From the NCBI GenBank assembly GCA_043228905.1, contig JBHGNT010000013.1, forward strand, positions 6,882,001 to 6,946,000: 64,000 nt of DNA. Direction: 5' to 3'. A model generated the notes under the pieces. It searched no databases. It was not told the DNA's origin and saw only the letters and a list, made by a program, of their open reading frames with translations. This document shows positions 1-11,562 of the stretch, in pieces. The translations under genes were made by a program, and so were the position numbers. This stretch comes from Azolla caroliniana (lineage: Eukaryota; Polypodiophyta). How positions within the stretch are numbered: the stretch's first letter is position 1; each line of letters begins with the position of its first letter.

Positions 1-129
1 TCTCTAGTATTATCCCTGATCAACACCAGTTACGGAATCTTTCAATTAATCAACTCATCCCTTTGATTATCTTCTACTCTCTTGTGTATATTTTCTATTC
101 GTGATAGAAACAAGAAGGAAGGACAAGGG

Positions 130-300
130 TGTCCTGTCTCAGATGGAGGCAAACGTGGCACACCACTCCGGTAGAGGAAGAAGCAAAGAAGTCCACAAAA
201 GAGAGACAAGTCTCATGTAAGGTCCAAGTCTAGAGGAAAGCTCATATGCTTCTATTGCGGAAAACCTAGACACTTCCAAAAGGACACTTTGTCGGATGCA
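130..300 (+). pseudogene. Copia gag fragment with zinc knuckle
   Basis: A short piece of a Copia nucleocapsid. A basic Lys/Arg-rich stretch leads into CFYCGKPRHFQKDT around 246-290, which is the C-x2-C-x4-H-x4 part of a zinc knuckle with the last Cys replaced by Thr. In the family this knuckle packages RNA in the virus-like particle. The frame is interrupted by stops on both sides and there is no start codon, so this is a relic. It runs on the plus strand, opposite to the LTR that follows it, but in the same direction as the RNase H remnant from 978. It may be the 5' part of that same element, split by the inverted LTR. Confidence 0.55.
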
Positions 301-318
301 GAGGATCTTCAACCTTAG

Positions 319-955
319 CGATTTGATACCATGAAAAGAGTTGTGTATGTAGAAGCTTGTACATAAAGAACACATTTGGTTAAGCCGGACACCTGTAGAC
401 AGTTAGGTATACATAGAAAGGGAGAGAGGGAGAGGGAGAGACAGAGATGAGCAAACACAAAAACAAATTCTATTGCTAACATCACACACTATACAAGATG
501 ATGTGCTCACTGAGCACCTTTTATACAAGTCTTCTTGACAAAGGACTAACAGAAGTACTGACTAGTACTTCAATGCTCATAAAAGAGCCACTCACACTAA
601 CTGCCTATAACATTCCTATTACTAAGAATAGGAATATAGGCCCTAACGGCATGTCGACCTTGAGCCGATCCGGCTTCTGGCTTATTCAGCTCATCCGGTA
701 TCCGGCTTCTTTGGCCAACTCTACCCAACCAATCAGATTGTCGGCTTCTTCAGTCGACTCAGCCTTTTGGCCTTTAGCCAATTCGGGTCATGTTGATCTT
801 GTCACTCAACACCATACCGTACCATACCCTAGGCTTTAGTTGTGGAATCTCTCATGTATGCAATATAGTTGCAACCCGACTCAACCCCATATATATATTG
901 CCCCTACAGTTGAGTTGGATTGTCACTAGGGAGGTTTATGTAGAATCCGGGTCAC
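319..955 (-). mobile_element. Copia LTR remnant, inverted, with primer-binding site
   Basis: Read on the minus strand, an LTR ends in CA at 332 and is followed by TGGTATCAAATCG (331-319), a slightly mutated copy of the initiator-Met-tRNA primer-binding site. Inside are a GA/CT-rich tract (418-446) and a stretch around 480-600 that closely resembles the LTR of Copia A at 11210-11310: the shared blocks cover the stem around GAGCATTGAAGTAC, the TATAAAA-type box and the GTGCTCA/TGAGCAC motif. It is therefore a member of the same Copia family. The outer end is not sharp; about 950 is my estimate. No coding sequence of this copy is seen. Confidence 0.55.
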
Positions 956-977
956 ATAATAAATACATTGGACAATT

Positions 978-1480
978 TTGTCAACCACATTTTTAGGTAT
1001 CTCCTTGGCACAAAGGATCGATCTTGCTAGACTTTCTGGCTTGATCGGGACATCCGAACCTTATCTCACATGCTTCACAAAGTCCAGCTACGTTGGGTAC
1101 ACTGATAGTCATAATTCCATTTCCCACTGTATTATCCAATACTCGAGAGGAGCTATTTCGTTAGACTAGAGATCCAAACTCCAAGAAATACACTACAACG
1201 TCTTCAGCCATGACAAAATACATAGCAGCTTCCAAAGCATGCAAAGAAGCAATTTGATGACTCGCTTGAGCACTCGAACATGACAACTTGGACTCCATCC
1301 CGACCCTTCAGAGTGACAATCAAGGTGCGATCCTACATGCCAAAAGCCTAGTTTATCATGCAAAAATTGAAGCACATTGAAATATGATGCCAATTCTTTC
1401 GTGAATGGTATCTACCTCATCAAAGTCCACACTGAGGATAATGTCACAAATCTCTAAAAGCTTGCCACCAAACTACTTCT
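978..1480 (+). pseudogene. Copia RNase H remnant
   Basis: Scattered over changing frames are the hallmarks of the Copia RNase H domain in the correct order: VGYTDS (about 1090), RGAIS and SKLQ (1150-1185), a TKYIAASKACKEAI block (about 1209-1253), SDNQGAILHAK (about 1313-1350), and a degraded HTEDNV-like block (about 1420-1440). The domain normally degrades RNA in RNA/DNA hybrids during reverse transcription. Several frameshifts and stops show that it is dead. It leads on the same strand to the LTR-like segment at 1662-1997. Confidence 0.6.
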
Positions 1481-1661
1481 AGCTCCTTTTCACCAACAAG
1501 TGGGCCTTCAACAACACAACTTGACCTAACAAGCTCTTAGGTCACCTCCCATTTTTTAATTTCATACCTGACTTACTCTATGGGGGCATCTTCTCCTCTA
1601 TCTATGTATCCCAATTGTTGTTGCGCCTCTCCTACTATATGTATTGTTCATTACAAGGGCA

Positions 1662-1795
1662 TGTTGAAGGGTATTGTACCCTACATACACCTTTTGCCCC
1701 CTTTCACACACTTGTACATTGTCCCTCTCATTATCAATATAAAGGGGAGAGGTGATTCCTCACCTGCAAGTAAATTAGTGTCTTACATTTGGTGA

Positions 1796-1839
<44 letters not shown>

Positions 1840-1997
1840 CACCTAGAACTCCGTGACCTTGCCCCCTCTACCCTCACCTTACTCTTGAGTCTCCACCCGA
1901 TTCCCCCACAATGGGAACTCCACAAGGAAAAGATAAAAAGTATCTTCACCTCAAATTGTAGGGCTTCTAGGGTAGAAAAACTAATATTTCAATAACA
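1662..1997 (+). repeat. Probable 3' LTR of the preceding Copia relic
   Basis: The segment starts TGTTGAAGGG and ends AATAACA, the TG...CA pattern of an LTR. It follows the RNase H remnant and contains a TATAAAG box (about 1739) and a long (CT)n tract (1800-1837), as in the other Copia LTRs of this window. No partner LTR or clear target-site duplication is seen, so the ends are tentative. Confidence 0.4.
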
Positions 1998-2669
1998 TTT
2001 ACTGATATGTAAACAAAACACCCACAAATGTCTGAAATTGCATTGAAATGAAGAAAAACATAAACATCATCATGTATACAAGAAACTTGTGAGAATTGAA
2101 TTAATATATGACCATTTTTACAGTTGATATAGTTGCTTTTTCAGGGTTGGTTGTACACTAAAAACCAAAACAATATTGGTCATAACCAAGAATTGTTTTG
2201 TTTGGAATAGTAGTACTTTGTGTACAAGATGAGGAGTTAAGTTCCCAACCCTGTCCCCAAAGTCTTTAAAATGAGAAAACAAAACTTATCTTTTCAAACA
2301 GCGCTGCTATATATAGCTAACCATGGACATAAAGGGAACAAGCAGCCTCGATCATAGACTAAGGTCATAACCAATTGAAGAAGGATAGGATCGTAGTTCA
2401 TCAGATGTCCAATCAGAGTCTGGGAATCACTTTGTTGCCCTATCCATGTCCACCCAGTATTCTCGTACATGTAAATGTTAGCATGCATTGCTTCGAGCTA
2501 TAATCAATCTCTCATAACGTACATACCATTTGGGCTGCTTAGAGATTTTTGCAGATGAACTCATCTTGAAAGTTCTATAAAAGTCAAGCCCGATCATACG
2601 ACCAAGGAATATTGCAGCAAGACAAGTCAAAAAGTAATAAAGAGTCCAGCAGCAAGTGAGGAGCTCTTT
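1998..2669. other. Intergenic, 3' flank of kinase gene
   Basis: No coding or repeat signal recognised. AT-rich sequence that probably contains the 3' untranslated region of the kinase gene, which ends at 2670 on the minus strand. A polyadenylation site cannot be fixed by eye. Confidence 0.4.
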
Positions 2670-5600
2670 TCAGGGCAAAATCTCTTCTGGTAAGTCTCTG
2701 TCAAAAGACCCCAAGCCAAAATGTCTCGCCCAAACACTGTGCTCATCCACACTTCCCCATTTCCCCAGACCTCTTAGCTTGTATCTTGTTACCTTACTTC
2801 TACTACTTTGCCTCAGTTCAGGCCCCGAGATGCTATGCCTTCGTAATCGAGAACGATGATGGCCAATGAATCTTCTTGAATCAGGGAAAATTCCTGTTAT
2901 AGAAAGGGGCCGATCAACACCCAACTCCCCCGAATCATAATCCACTGAGATGAAGGAAGTGGTGTCAGTAGCAATATACTGCGCTTTCCTGTCAAGCCAG
3001 TGGTGTTCTAACAATACACCCCTTGTGATTCCATGCTCAAGCTCAAGCAAAGGTTCACCTCCGCCTTCGCTAACATTGCTAAACCTAGTACAGATTGGCA
3101 CATCACGATCGTCATAGATGAGTTTCAAGGCTTGAACTACCTCACCCATGAAAGGGCGTTGCGAGACTTCAGGCTGAACGCACATGGAGGCAATAGCTGC
3201 AACCCGAACAAGATTGTCAGGAGGATAATTGCCTCGAAGGCAAGGGTCAACAACCATCTTGATGCCTTCTTCGCTAGTAAGAAGAGGCCTGGCCCATGTC
3301 ACAAGGTTCTCCTGACCTGGAGGTTGCGACATATCCACCGGCTTCCGTCCTGTCAGAAGTTCTAATAACACCACTCCATAGCTGTATACATCACTTTTAA
3401 CGAGCAAATGTCCAGTCATCGCATATTCGGGAGCTACATACCTGTTATTAGATCATTATATGGCATGAGAACAATGTTAAATGCGTACATAGATATGGGA
3501 GATTAACACAGAGGCTTGAGTGCTAAGGAATGAAACATTTATACCCAAACGTCCCCATGACTCTCGTCGAAAGATGTCCCCGGTTTTCGTCTGGAGCACT
3601 TCTTGCCAATCCGAAATCTGACACCTTTGGATTGAAGTCATTCTCGAGCAGAATGTTGCTCGCCTTGAAATCTCGATGGATGACACGGGGATTGGAATCT
3701 TCATGGAGGTACGCGAGGCCTCGAGCAGCCCCCAGTGCTATCTTCATGCGCGTCTGCCAATTTAGAGGAGATATCTCTTTATCCACACCTGAAAAACACA
3801 ACATTTTGTCCTATTTCCATTATTTACAGTATTACATTAGCCCATAGGCATGCATTTGGTCAGACCAGAGTTAATGTATTGATTACATATATGCTCATGG
3901 CAAGAATGTCCATGTTCTCACTTACCATGTAGATGCGATTCCACACTTCCATTGGGGATTAGTTCATATACAAGGCATCGATTATGATCATTAGCACAAA
4001 TACCGATGAGCTTTACTAAGTTGCGGTGATGGAGACGGCTCAACATCTCTACTTCTGCAACAAATTCTTTGCCTCCTTCATCCCTTGTCAGCACTTTCAC
4101 AGCAACCCTTGTTCCATCATCCAAAGTGCCACAATATACTCTTCCAAAGCCTCCTTCCCCAATCACATTCTCTGGATTGAACTTGTCAGTAGCCCTCTCA
4201 AGCTCTGCAAGGGTGAACGCTTTTGCACTATTTGCATAGATAGGCATACTTGATGCAAAAGAAATGGAAACTGAGCTCCCATGATCACTGGATAACGCAT
4301 CATGCCCACCTGTAGTTTTCAAACCTCTCTATCTCTATGTCTCCTTACCTATCCTTATACACATTCCTCTGTCAATTTCGAAAGGCACTCTCAATTTCAA
4401 AGTTCATTAGTTTGAACATTGACAGTCATTAATCAACTCCATATAGGTTAAGTTAAGAATGCTTCATTTTGGTTCCATAGGTCATATTAGACTCGAAGAA
4501 CAATAATAAAACCTATATATCTATGGAACATACAGGAATGCATTTGATTCCTTAAGCTTGGAGCTCTCAGACCCCATCTTAGTCCTCGTTACCCCTCATT
4601 TTACAGTCTTATCTTAGCATTATTTTTTCTGTTCTTGTCATTTGATTTTGCTATGGATACTCAAAAGTGCACACGTATACATGATTTGTCTCTCATCGGA
4701 CCCAGTCTCCCTCTTTCAGTAAGCTTTATGAATAAAGGGAGATATACCACTATTGCATGTTCTTTAAAATCTTAGAAGTTTCGGTGTTTTTCTTTCTCTC
4801 CCTATTACTAACATACCTTAACCTCATCAATACATAACAATTATTATTTTACATTTGCCTTTAACCTGAAATTTACAATATTGATACCTGATCTTTTGGT
4901 TCTCACAAATATTGGTTCACCTTGAGAAGGGGGAGCTTTGACCTCGTGATATCGAAAGTTAAGAAATAAAAGCCAAAAACATCCAAGACAAGCCATCAAT
5001 GCTATAGCCGAGGTTAATGCAATGACGACAATAACCCAGACGCCCATCCTCTCTCTTTTTCTATCAAAACCAAGCCCCCAGGGATTCTTGTCTGAACTTC
5101 CATTTGTGTCCGGAATTCCGTCAGTTGAATCAGGGAGCCCTTTAAGTACATCATCAAAGAATATGAGTTCATGTTGATAGATAACAGATAGAAAGCACAA
5201 TAAAATGCATTTGATTTAAATTGAATACAAAGCTTAGGCCGAGTTTACCTGGGTACCGTACATATATGACATTATAGTTGCCGAAAAGTGTTACATTCAA
5301 GAGAATCTTGTGCTTCCAAAGCTTTTGAAAGATGAGAAGGGCAGTGAGATTGTCAAAAGCTTGATCCAAAGGCACAAGGTTAACATCTACAATAGAGCAG
5401 TCAGGGTTTCGACTGTCTGCATTTGCTCCAATTATGTCAACCTGGTTTGGAGAGAGCACGGTCCCTTCAGCCAGATTGGCTGCAAGCAAAGATATCAAAG
5501 GAAACAGAGAATAGAGTGGCACACTCAGAACTAGCTTCACTTGGATCGGGCGCACACATCCACACGGTGACATGAATGGAGTCTTTGTTAACGGTGGCAA

Positions 5601-6687
5601 ACACACGATGGCATCACAACCTAACATTAAAACACATTGTCAGAGTCACCACGTTGTCAGAGTTTACTACACATACAAGTTCATTTTAATACCTTCTCGT
5701 GGTAGTGGAGGACGTGATGTCCTGGGTGACATTGGCGAGGGAGAGATATGTTCCTTTGACGGAGGTGGATGTGATTTCATGGGCAATGGTGATGGTGGTT
5801 GTGGAGCAATATAAGGAGTATTTCCTGCATTTAAAAGAAAAACTTTTTGTCTCAGATATCATATGCTACAAGAATAACCTCAAACATGTTTATTTTGGTT
5901 TGTTGTTCTCCACGAGAATACAACCTCATTCAATTGCATAGGACCATTGTAGCCTCTTAATAGACGTTAACAGATCCTTCTTTTCTTTCTTCGAGACATT
6001 ACCTCGAGATGGGCTAGTCGTAGTATTTAGATATCTGTGTGGTGGTGGTGGTTGTCTTGGCAGAGGTGGTGGAGATCTTCTCAAGATTGGAGGAGACCAT
6101 TCAAACAATAACGGTGGTGGCGACAAAACATTTGCCAACGGTGATGATGGTGGCGGTAGCCTCTTCAAAAGAGGTGGAGATAATCGCATAGGATCATCTG
6201 ACGTTGAGGATGATGGGGACGGGGACGGGGACGGGGATAGGGATGGATGTGGGTATGGGTATGGGGAAGAAGGTGATGGCAGCAGTGGCCACTTCATGGG
6301 AGGGGGAGGTGACATTAATGGATGATGGGGCGGCAGCAGTGGTGATTTTGATGATAGAAGACCATGGTTATGATGGTGATGGTGATGGTGATGGCGATGG
6401 TGATGGTGATATCTTCTATTTAATGTCATTAGTGTCAAGGATGGTTGAGGTTGAGTCGGAGGTTGAAATGATGTGGTAAGGGCAGCAGTAGGAAACATAT
6501 GGCGAGATTGTAGATAAACTCTTGGGACATATTGATTTTTTACATTGGAGCCCTTGCATTGAGAATGATGCCGATTATTATATGTATTCTTGAGAAGGAT
6601 GGCCAAAGCATTTGTTGACGGCCACACATCTCTCCACAAAATGCCTTCCCTTGCAGATGGGAGCTCACTTCTTTCAATGGGTCCCAT
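2670..6687 (-). CDS. ALE2-like receptor-like Ser/Thr kinase, spliced
   Basis: Membrane receptor-like kinase closest in layout to Arabidopsis ALE2 (leaf and epidermis patterning). Exons on the minus strand, with GT/AG borders and matching phases: up to about 6687-6003, 5824-5693, 5620-5249, 5139-4888, 4309-3926, 3788-3545, 3441-2670. The first listed exon encodes a His run and extensin-like Pro/Ser blocks. The 5620-5249 exon has the Cys-rich [11 protein letters not shown] ectodomain core. The 5139-4888 exon holds one membrane helix ([16 protein letters not shown]). The kinase domain shows GEGGFGRVY, the VAVK lysine, [11 protein letters not shown] and, across the last splice, APE. The C-tail is Ser/Arg-rich, as in ALE2. 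All catalytic residues are present, so it is probably functional. The 5' end of the first exon is uncertain: the open frame begins at ATG 6687, but no signal peptide follows it. Confidence 0.85.
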
Positions 6688-6810
6688 GCATGTCCCTATT
6701 CATGCCAGATATGCCCAATATTAATGTCATCATTTTCCCCATTTCTCACTTACCTTGCAAACCAGATTTGTTTGAAATTCCAATGTTTCTACATTTCTTT
6801 AAGAGAGGAC

Positions 6811-6868
6811 CCATCTTTTTTTTCTTTTTCTTTTTTTTTTTCTTTTTTTTGGGGGGGGGGGGGGCGGG
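6811..6868. repeat. T-rich then G-rich homopolymer tract
   Basis: A run of T with occasional C changes directly to a run of 14 G and a short GC tail. It lies upstream of the first well-supported kinase exon, in the proposed first intron. No coding role. Confidence 0.7.
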
Positions 6869-7431
6869 GCGTTCCACGCAGAAAGCTAACTAGGTGCATC
6901 CTTTCAGAGAAAGGAGTTTGTTCTAAACTACAGCTTGCCTATAAGACCAGAAAGGAGAATATAGCAATCGTATTCCATGTTGAAGACTAGAAACGAGTAA
7001 TGTTGTTCAGAAATAAACAATGGTGTTCTAATGAGAACATTGATTCCAGACTATGACAGGACATTGCATCACTTTTCGAACAAGAAAATCTTCATATTTT
7101 TACAAATATCATGCAAAATCTACGTTAACACTGCATGCTATATTAATGTAATGAACAAGATGCCACATTGATGTATCGAAGTACATGCAAGTATCAAACT
7201 AAATGCTACATTCGGGTATTGAAGCATGTTTTCCTCCTGACCAGCTAACTCTTTTTTCTGATATGATTGAATGTGTATTTTATTCTAACAAGGAATGGTG
7301 GCCAATCAGAGCTTTGAACATAAAACTCTGTTTCAAACAAAATTTATAAAAGACTATGGAGCATAAAGTAACATATATACATACATATATATATACTACT
7401 TTAAAGGGAAACAAAGAGACGAAGGGCATAC

Positions 7432-7492
7432 CAGAACCAAAACATTGTGCTCTGAGACACAGAAGAAGAGTGAAGTAGATCATGTGAACCAT
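7432..7492 (-). CDS. Candidate signal-peptide exon of the kinase gene
   Basis: On the minus strand an ATG at 7492 opens MVHMIYFTLLLCLRAQCFGS, a good secretory signal peptide (hydrophobic core FTLLLCL, small residues after it), and reaches a GT donor (TTCTG|GTATGC) at 7432 in phase 1. A receptor kinase of the ALE2 type needs such a leader, and the downstream kinase exons lack one. I could not find a convincing phase-1 acceptor near 6600-6690, so the join is unproven. Confidence 0.35.
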
Positions 7493-7734
7493 ATTGAAGT
7501 GCTGCGGCATTATACAAAGCATCCTTTATGGTTCTTCTCAAAAGAAGACATAAAGAGATGGAAGTGAAGGGCATCTTTTCCTGTAAATATCCTACCAGTT
7601 GATGATTGTTTAGAGAAGGAAGTAGACGGGGCAGCAATGCCTTCCTGTTTGAGGAATTGCAAGCTCTCCATTAGACAACAGATCATTTCAGGTTTTTTGG
7701 GTTTGGCTTTGGGCTTTGGAATGTAAGGTTGCAC

Positions 7735-7960
7735 AGGTAAGGGATTTTATTGCAGGGTTTTGGGTTCTCTATAGTTTTGAGGGTTATAGGTCTTTAAGGT
7801 CTTGGTTTGATTTGTTAGGGTCTAAACAGTTGGATTTTCTTAGGGATTTGGATATTGTAAGGTTTCAGGATTTAGGCAGCTAAATTTTTTGGTTATAAGT
7901 ATAAGTCTGTAAGGGTTAGGGTTTGAACATTTCAGGGTTGAAGGTTTGGATTAGAAATGA
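7735..7960. repeat. Degenerate telomere-like GGGTTT repeats
   Basis: Irregular copies of GGGTTT, AGGGTTT and TTAGGG-like words recur across this stretch. Such telo-box-like arrays are common near plant promoters. The spacing is irregular, so it is not a true telomere. Confidence 0.45.
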
Positions 7961-8142
7961 AGAGTCAAATTCATACAACAAGGCTCAACAATTTGTAACT
8001 TATTCTCTTGAGTCATCTCACTTTCTCTCTCTTACTTGATCCTGATTGGATGGTGGCAACGCTATTGCTACAATTTGCTGAGTAAGCGAAGAGGAGAGAA
8101 GAAGTGGAGGTGAAGGATATACCAGTTCCTGCTGCTTATACT

Positions 8143-8275
8143 TCTTCTTCTTCTTCTTCTTCTTCTTAGCTTAGAAGAACAACATACAAAGGTACCCATC
8201 TCCTCAGAGCTGGACAGAAATCTTTTGGGCGGCCTTCTTCTCTTCTCTTCTCTCTCTCTCTCTCTCTCCTTTCTG
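8143..8275. repeat. CTT and CT microsatellites
   Basis: A (CTT)n run at about 8143-8167 is followed by a (CT)n run around 8231-8268. On the minus strand these read as GAA/GA repeats, typical of plant 5' untranslated regions and core promoters, and they lie upstream of the kinase gene in its orientation. Confidence 0.6.
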
Positions 8276-8394
8276 TGTGTCTGTGTATTTGTGGGCGATG
8301 GAGAAAATGAAGCAAAAACAGAATGTAAGTTGCTTTTATCATTCAAATTTCAAAATCTCTATCCCTATACATACATATATCTCTGTTACCTGTA

Positions 8395-8493
8395 ATATGC
8401 ATGTGTGTGTGTGTGTGTCTCTGCATATACATATGTACATATGTATGTATAATGTACATATATATACATACATATTCATATTCTCTCTCCTCT

Positions 8494-8530
<37 letters not shown>

Positions 8531-8590
8531 GATGGATGGATGGATGGATGGGGATATGTACATAATCGATCAATGTATGTATGTATGTAG
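8395..8590. repeat. Cluster of microsatellites (TG, TATG, CT, GGAT)
   Basis: Successive runs of TG (about 8402-8420), TACATA-type repeats (8424-8470), CT (about 8497-8527), GGAT (8530-8551) and TGTA (8573-8588). Open frames through this region on both strands are low-complexity artefacts. Confidence 0.75.
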
Positions 8591-9537
8591 TAAACATCAT
8601 TCTTTGTGTGTATGGCCTCGTTGTTTATATAATAACTCGTTCACAATTTCATGTATGTTAGTTTATTGCCTCTCTTGTACCTTTTCGGTCCTTTTTCTTT
8701 TGAGATATGGATGGATGATGATGAGAGTGACACTGATAGGGAGGGATATCCCTCGCACTCGAGAGACCATAACATAAACTTGTCGCATATAGAAGAAGAA
8801 ACAAATGTGTTACATGAATTGTCTTATTGTCCTGCAAATTCTCGTCCTCAAGAGACCAATAACATGATGAGCTATACCTAGAAACAAAAAACATTATGAG
8901 AGAACATCCTCTTTGAGTGCACATCACCAGTGATGGAGACCACTGACATGACCTATCGTACCCAAAAACAACACACCTAACCAATGATATCATCATCATC
9001 AAGAGACCACTCAATGACCACATAACCAATGAGTGAAGAGGAAATGGGGTACAAAGTGGTAGTTTGCAACTCAAAGATGTCGTGCAAAGTTTGTGCATTG
9101 GTAAGTCATGGTAAAAAATGCATTATGGCAAATCATTGTGGTTGCTTTCATATCGTAGCATGTAGTGCCCCCTATCCTCAACATTTTCATCCTACACAAA
9201 GCATATAAATGCATTTTGCTCTAACGAGGCATCTCCATTCTTCATTTTGAATTTCAAGATCATGTCTATTGGCATGGTGGGAAGTGATTGTTTGTCTCAC
9301 TTTGAATCGCATGGAGATCACATCATTTCTTCAGAGGTGTGTGGGTTTATTTCAATGGAATTATTTTGTGTTTTGTCATTCTCTACCATCCTCGTTCCAT
9401 TTGTCTATAAGTGAGTTTTAATGCACGATTCAAGGTTGGTTGTGAGCATAACATCACAAATGTATCTCAAGAAGTACGACCATGTTTGATCCATTAACCA
9501 TTCATGGTTGGAATGTGTGCAATTTAAGTAGAGAAAT

Positions 9538-9567
9538 GTGTGTGTGTGTGTGTGTGCGCGCGCGCGC
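9538..9567. repeat. (TG)n(CG)n microsatellite
   Basis: Alternating purine-pyrimidine run, TG units passing into CG units, a type of sequence able to adopt Z-DNA. Confidence 0.7.
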
Positions 9568-10904
9568 CTTGTTTCATTCAATAGTGCTTGCTAGCATTCC
9601 AAGTATGGGTTGGTAGGTGATGTGCCTACATGTTCTTCATGAAGTCAGAGAGGTAGATAGAAATTATATTACTGACACCGAGAAGTTACTGATATGATCT
9701 ATGACCTATTGTGAGGATCTTGCGATTTTAAGTATTTGATTCTACATTATAAACCACCACGCAAAAATAACAATGACGATAACACTTTAACGTCCTCATG
9801 AAGCAAGAATCGTGACCCAATCAACTAAAATAGCTTTACAAGGTGATAGGTTGAATGAAGTGCTTTTATCTAGAGAACACATTCAAGGAAAGAACAAGAT
9901 GTTTGAACTTCTGGCCAATTCATTAAAGGTTTCTTTCGAGATATGCTAAATAAGGTGAAAAACGCACAAAGTCCCTTTTAACCTTACTTAGGAAGCTTTC
10001 TTGACCTTTTGAAAGGAGTACAAAAGGTTTTCCACAAGGCACCATATCATCATTCAGCACATCGATAAACACCTAGTCAACATCAAAACTTTCTTGTAAA
10101 GAACATGATAAAGAAGGAAGATAAAAGCATCTCTCAATTTTAAAACTTACTTCAAAAATAGCATGGTCCTACCTTCTAAGAGAAGCTTGACCTTTCTCCT
10201 CAATTAAGTGGTTTGGTAAATTATTTAGGCATCTTGATGAAATGGTCAACTTTTAAAAACTAATGGCACTAGAAAGAAAGAAATATATATTAACCTCTTC
10301 TAAGACCAAAATTGGCCCATGAGATAATTGGTTTACGACAAAATGGGGTATATATTTTGTAAACTCTTTGGAAAAGATTTTGGTAGCGAGTTGGAAGTGG
10401 GATATTTTTAATCAAAGAGGTCGGATACTAGTATTGATGCCTAGGAACCCACCAACAAGATAATTTGTTTTTCAATATAATTTATCTGAATATGCAATTT
10501 GATTTCTTGTTTTATTGGTGATGTTGTTGGTTAGTTAGATATTAATAGTTGTTGGATTTTTAGATATTAATCCAATGGAATGACTATGGTGTAAGTATCA
10601 TGATTATAGTTTTTTTATCAAATTAGTAAAAACTATAGATAAATCTTCTTGAATTCATGGCTTTACATTAGTTTAACTTGGTTTGGGGTAACCTCACTTG
10701 AAATCCATTGTGTTGTTCATTTGAGAAGGTAGAAGTGATGTAGCAACTCAACTCAATCTCCTTTGGTTTTAAAGGAGATGAAATGTGGTGGTAGAACATG
10801 AAGGGCTAGAGAACAAACCTTATACAAGCAATGAAGGGGCCACAATTCACCAAGGTGTGAATGCATGAGAAAGGGACACAAATGAGTATGTGCATGCATT
10901 GATG

Positions 10905-11015
10905 AGAAGAAGTGGGGAAGGTTGATTGAGAACTACCCAAACACCAAAGAAGGGTTCAAGCATTAAAGAGAATTTGTGAAATGGTGAGTGAGAGGAATGT
11001 CTTGACCAACATCAT
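10905..11015 (+). repeat. Host segment duplicated at 21493-21603
   Basis: These 111 bases directly precede Copia A and reappear at 21493-21603 directly after element B with two base differences. The second copy continues without an insertion (CATCATCATGGG), so it represents the empty target site of Copia A. Confidence 0.9.
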
Positions 11016-11473
11016 TGTTGAGATACAAGCTCAACATTGGTTGGGTCGGCTGTGCAAGTTGAGAACCGGATCGGTTAGGACCGATCGGTTAGGCCGAACC
11101 GGTGCGTAAATCGGGTGCACAAACCGGTGCACAACAAGAAGCCGTAGCGATGCGTAAACTGCAAGGCCGTTGGAAAGATATTCCACGTAGGAATATATTT
11201 TGGGAGTTAGTGTAGAGCTCATTTATGAGCATTGAAGTACGTGTCAGTACTTCTGTCAGTCCGTATGGACTTGTATAAAAGTGCTCATTGAGCACATCCT
11301 ATGTACAGATTGAGTATTATTATTTTGAAGAGAGTTGTGTGTATTGACCCTCCTCTCTCTTTCTTTCTCTCTCTCTCTCTCTCTCGCATACTATGTGTGT
11401 CCAATCTTTCCATTAAACCTGTGTTTTTTTTACGTTCAGTTTTCTGTTGCTTCCGCACGTTGTTCTTTTTACA
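11016..11473 (+). repeat. 5' LTR of Copia A
   Basis: Starts TGTTGAGATACAAGC and ends TTACA just before the primer-binding site. It contains a TATAAAA box at 11274-11280 and a (CT)n tract near 11352-11386. It is related to the inverted LTR at 332-955. Confidence 0.8.
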
Positions 11474-11486
11474 TGGTATCAGAGCG
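11474..11486 (+). other. Primer-binding site of Copia A
   Basis: TGGTATCAGAGCG, complementary to the 3' end of plant initiator Met-tRNA, adjacent to the LTR end. Confidence 0.85.
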
Positions 11487-11562
11487 CGAGGGTTTAGAAC
11501 CTCTGCAGCCGACCTTAGCTCGAGAAGAAAACCTAACCTTCAAAAAGAACAGGAAAAACAGA

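Larger units (their letters stand above)
8591..11015. other. Intergenic sequence, no gene recognised
   Basis: About 2.4 kb of mostly AT-rich DNA without a supported coding region on either strand. It includes a (TG)n(CG)n microsatellite at about 9538-9567. Its last 111 bases (10905-11015) occur again after element B. Confidence 0.5.

Noticed and set aside
6204-6479. Gly/Asp/Met-rich plus-strand frame
   Set aside because: It is the complement of the His/Pro-rich kinase exon.
7735-7960. Interstitial telomere array
   Set aside because: Only scattered GGGTTT-like words with no regular 7-bp period.
8277-8777. Long open frames through the microsatellite region, both strands
   Set aside because: Built from TG, CT and GGAT repeats; repetitive peptide, no domain, no homolog recognised.
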